From assembly GCF_030116705.1 (NCBI RefSeq), contig NZ_JAOTIK010000001.1, forward strand, positions 3,615,001 to 3,679,000: a DNA stretch of 64,000 nt, read 5' to 3'. The notes below the pieces were generated by a model, which saw only the letters and a list, made by a program, of their open reading frames with translations, made no database searches and had not been told where the DNA came from. This DNA is from Streptomyces sp. ML-6. GTDB taxonomy: Bacteria; Actinomycetota; Actinomycetes; Streptomycetales; Streptomycetaceae. The position numbers and the translations under genes were made by a program. Below are positions 61,765 through 64,000 of this stretch, one piece after another; position 1 is the first letter of the stretch, and each line of letters starts with the position of its first letter.

Positions 61765-62431
61765 ACCTCACCGACCTGCACCGCCGCTTGCTCGCAGACG
61801 TGCTCGCCGTGGGCGGCGCGTACCCCCTCGCACTCACCGGCGGGTACGCGGTCCAGGCGCACGGCCTGGTGGACCGGCTCAGCCAGGACCTCGATGTCGC
61901 GACCGAGAACCCAGATCGCATGGAGGACATCGCTACCGTCGTGCGTACCGGACTGGAACAGCGCGGGTGGGGCGTAGTAGCTCTGGAGGCAGACCACTGT
62001 CCGCGCGCCTGATCGTGACCGACCCCGCCAGCCATGAAGAGTGCGAGGTCGACATCTTCAAAGAGGCACTCTGGCGGCCACCCGTACACACCGAGCACGG
62101 CTTGGTGCTGTCCCTCGAAGACGTCGTGGGCACGAAGGTCCGTGCCCTGGCCGACCGCGGACTCGCCAGGGACCTGATCGATGTGCAGGCCGCCACGGAC
62201 CGTTGGAACCCCGTCGAACTCGAAGAACTCGGCCGGCGCCACGCCCGGGGCTCCTTCGACCTCAGCGAGCTCCAAGCTCGGCTGAGCGGAGCCGACTGGA
62301 TCGACGACACGGAATTCGCCGCCTACGGACTCGACGAGGAGGCGATCGCCGGGCTGCGTCAGTGGGCACAGACCTGGGCCGACGACATCGGGGAACGACT
62401 TCACGAGCTTGAGTCCCCGCACGAGGATTGA
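61761..62431 (+). pseudogene. AbiEii/AbiGii-type nucleotidyltransferase toxin, frameshifted
   Basis: From 61761 the frame reads LALTGGYAVQAHGLVDRLSQDLDVATEN, the GG...D-x-D nucleotidyltransferase site. It shifts near 61995 to another frame (ARLIVTDPASHEECEVDIFKE, then LEDVVGTKVRALADRGLARDLID) and ends at 62431. One base would restore about 223 residues. AbiEii-type enzymes transfer nucleotides to RNA and stop growth. The lesion or a sequencing error would silence it. Confidence 0.8.
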
Positions 62432-62498
62432 TGGTCCGACGATGCCGACTGCGCTGCAGGTTGCGGTGCGCGAGAGGGCTGATCGCCCCTCGGCCGTC

Positions 62499-62626
62499 GT
62501 GCCCCCATCCGTGCCCTTCGGAGCGGACAGCAACGGCCAAGTACGGCTCCCAAAAACCTCGCCGACCTCAACTGGACCGGTCAAACATGCAGGTCAGGAT
62601 GGATTCACCAGTCCAAGCACCGCTGA
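62499..62626 (+). other. Left arm of att copy 8
   Basis: GTGCCCCCATCCGTGCCC begins at 62499, 128 bp before the core, with GCAGGTCAGG at 62589. Confidence 0.75.
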
Positions 62627-62669
62627 TTCCCAAGCTCGGAGCGCGAGTTCGATTCTTGCCACCCGCTCC
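62627..62669 (+). repeat. att core copy 8
   Basis: Carries the CTCGGAG change of copies 6 and 7, plus TCTTGCC in place of TCTCGTC. Boundary of modules H and I. Confidence 0.92.
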
Positions 62670-62675
62670 ACGACG

Positions 62676-62702
62676 AAGGCCCTGGTCAGCGACCGGGACC
62701 TT
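62676..62702 (+). terminator. Post-att hairpin 8
   Basis: Stem AAGGCCCTGGTC / GACCGGGACCTT with two mismatches against perfect pairing, loop AGC. Confidence 0.6.
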
Positions 62703-62793
62703 GCCTCATTGTCCCTGCCTCGGAGCCTGAAGAGATTCCCCCCGCCCGAAGGCGCCGGGTCGGTACGGCGCGCGTCGCACTAGCGTGTCCCCC

Positions 62794-63453
62794 ATGGGTG
62801 AGGACACGTGGACGGGAGTGCGGGAGCGGGTGCTCCGACTCTCCGAACGCTCCGGAGCGGATGAAGTCTTCGGGGCCCGGGGGCATGGCTTTCGCCTCAG
62901 TCCGGTCATGAGCGAGGAACAACTCCAGGCGCTGGAGGCGGACCTGGGCTTGGGGCTGCCCGGGCAGTATCGGAGTTTCCTGCTTCATGTCGGAGGAGGG
63001 GGAGCCGGTCCCGACTACGGCCTGATGACACCGGTCTTGGGTGACAGCGGGTGGCAGTGGCGCGGCATCGGGCTCGCCTTCTCCCCACAGCCGACCACCG
63101 CCGAGTTCGCCGGACGGCCTTTCGTGGCCGAGGCGTTGCAAAGTGAGCTCGCCGCACTTGAGGCCCGGGAGCCCGAGAATGGGGCCTTTGCGACCGACGA
63201 GGAGTTCCGCCGCGCGTACGCGGCCTGGGATGCGCGCTACGAGGAGTTGTACAACGCGCAGGAGGCGGGCTCGGTGTTCCTCAGCGAGCAAGGATGCGGC
63301 TATGCATCGCTGTTGGTGATGACGGGTCCGCACCGAGGTGCCATCTGGGAGGATCTGAGGCCGATGGACCGAGGCATCGAGCCGACCGGGCATGACTTCG
63401 TCTCCTGGTACCGAAGTTGGCTCGAGCGCACCGAGCAACGACTCGAAACCTGA
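62794..63453 (+). CDS. SMI1/KNR4 (SUKH)-family protein
   Basis: 219 residues from the ATG at 62794. SEEQLQALEADLGLGLPGQYRSFLL, then GGGGAGPDYGLM are the SMI1/KNR4 marks (helix, L-P-x-x-Y-x-x-F-L, glycine loop). SUKH proteins are often immunity proteins to polymorphic toxins. No toxin is visible within module I, so it may be an orphan immunity gene. Confidence 0.8.
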   Translation: MGEDTWTGVRERVLRLSERSGADEVFGARGHGFRLSPVMSEEQLQALEADLGLGLPGQYRSFLLHVGGGGAGPDYGLMTPVLGDSGWQWRGIGLAFSPQPTTAEFAGRPFVAEALQSELAALEAREPENGAFATDEEFRRAYAAWDARYEELYNAQEAGSVFLSEQGCGYASLLVMTGPHRGAIWEDLRPMDRGIEPTGHDFVSWYRSWLERTEQRLET

Positions 63454-63466
63454 CGGAGTGAGGACC

Positions 63467-63784
63467 ATGCAGTACTGCGAACGTCATGAGATGCACAACT
63501 GCGCAGACTGTGCTCCGCACGCGCCCCGCGGCAGCGTACCCACGAGCGACTGGGACGACTGGCCGATGGCTGCGATCATCATCCATGCCAGCGGCAAGGC
63601 CCACCTTCCCGGCTGCCAGCACATCACCCCGGCCGACATCCGGCCACCCCGCTACGGCTGGGTGCTCGCCCCCTCGCCCGGAGCATGGCGCCGTCTCGCG
63701 CCCTCCAGCCCGCTCCGCGCCACCCAGGGCAACATCGAGCGGGCGGCCGTGAGCCGCTGCGAGAGTTGTGACGCGACGCAATAG
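63467..63784 (+). CDS. Small Cys/His-rich hypothetical protein
   Basis: 105 residues from the ATG at 63467. N-terminal CERHEMHNCADCAP could bind zinc; the C-terminus has RCESCDATQ. A central part (IIIHASGKAHLPGCQHITP) is hydrophobic. It follows the SMI1-like gene by 13 bp, so co-transcribed. Not recognised. Confidence 0.65.
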   Translation: MQYCERHEMHNCADCAPHAPRGSVPTSDWDDWPMAAIIIHASGKAHLPGCQHITPADIRPPRYGWVLAPSPGAWRRLAPSSPLRATQGNIERAAVSRCESCDATQ

Positions 63785-63839
63785 GGATGTCGCCCGACTC
63801 CTTGGTCGGGAAGAACTGCCCGCTCAAGCTGAGCCGACC

Positions 63840-64000
63840 GTGCCCTTCGGGGGCGGTGGACAGCGGTCGGGGCAAGTACGGCCGGATCACCGACTTGAGC
63901 CGCTATGAGCCACCTTGAGAGTGTTTCAGCAGGTCAGGTAGCTGACGATCCCACCGGGCAACGGTGATTCCCAAGCTCGGAGCGCGAGGTGGAATCCAGC
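63840..64000 (+). repeat. Left arm and truncated att core copy 9
   Basis: GTGCCCTTCGG at 63840, GGTGGACAGCGGTCGGG after it, GCAGGTCAGG at 63929 and TTCCCAAGCTCGGAGCGCGAG from 63968. After 63988 the sequence leaves the consensus (GTGGAATCCAGC). Either the core is broken here or a new element begins; the window ends before this can be settled. Confidence 0.75.

Noticed and set aside
29885..63988. Repeats read as a CRISPR array
   Set aside because: Spacing is 1-9 kb and repeats contain a tRNA half; no cas genes are present.

Overview
The window is high-GC actinobacterial DNA, almost certainly Streptomyces: the codon use is GC3-rich, GTG and TTG starts are frequent, and many small genes are of types conserved in that genus (SCO5918-like, DUF6131, DUF6243, DUF5994, DUF2637, AmaP/Asp23). 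Positions 1-4864 are ordinary chromosome: an Fe-S oxidoreductase, a Yip1-type membrane protein, a phosphoribosyltransferase, dCTP deaminase and a small Cys-rich protein. These lead to a tRNA-Gly(CCC) gene at 4865-4938.

From the tRNA to the end of the window the DNA is a tandem array of att-bounded modules. The 3' part of the tRNA, from the anticodon loop to the acceptor end (about 43 bp), recurs in direct orientation at 29885/30995 (split by an IS), 36002, 44916, 50946, 58669, 60153, 61223, 62627 and, partially, 63968. Each copy is preceded at nearly fixed distances by the same left-arm blocks: GTGCC direct repeats about 127-130 bp upstream, a GGTGAACA-type repeat about 103 bp upstream, and GCAGGTCAG 38-39 bp upstream. 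Each is followed by a strong hairpin whose stem changes sequence but keeps its pairing, then by a TTGTTGTCTAGACC-like block and right-arm repeats. This is what serial integration by one tyrosine-recombinase specificity would leave. Only the first module has a near-complete integrase, and that gene is frameshifted. Two other modules hold only integrase tails.

Module contents: A (4.9-29.9 kb) is an integrative mobilizable element. It carries a nuclease-like cargo gene at the att end, a frameshifted int, xis, an XRE regulator, a DUF3631/DUF2637/MobC/relaxase block, a cluster of peptide deformylase, four glycosyltransferase-like genes, a P-loop kinase, an FkbM methyltransferase and an IS3-interrupted NUDIX gene, then defence-like genes (membrane protein plus Rad50-like ATPase, DUF6602-like, HEPN-like). 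B (31.0-36.0 kb) has an integrase tail, phage terminase/YqaJ debris and five small proteins that share a short G-P-V-I-Q-x-G amyloid/RHIM-like motif. C (36.0-44.9 kb) carries an Asp23/AmaP stress operon with a TrhA gene. D (45.0-50.9 kb) carries a SpoIIE phosphatase, a STAS protein and duplicated DUF5994/small-protein genes. E (51.0-58.7 kb) begins with an IS5-family insertion and carries a cold-shock set (cspA, DEAD-box helicase, CBS, SCO5918-like, MerR, decayed second cspA). F, G, H and I (1.0-1.4 kb each) each hold just one or two genes: a PIN/HTH pair, an RHH/PIN pair, an AbiEii-like pair and an SMI1/KNR4-like pair.

Read together, the region resembles a cassette array built at one tRNA att site. 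Modules without their own integrase carry toxin-antitoxin, defence or stress-response genes, and the integrase is probably supplied in trans. IS elements (IS3, two IS5-type with TNA target duplications, IS5-type remnants) have since landed in or next to att sites.
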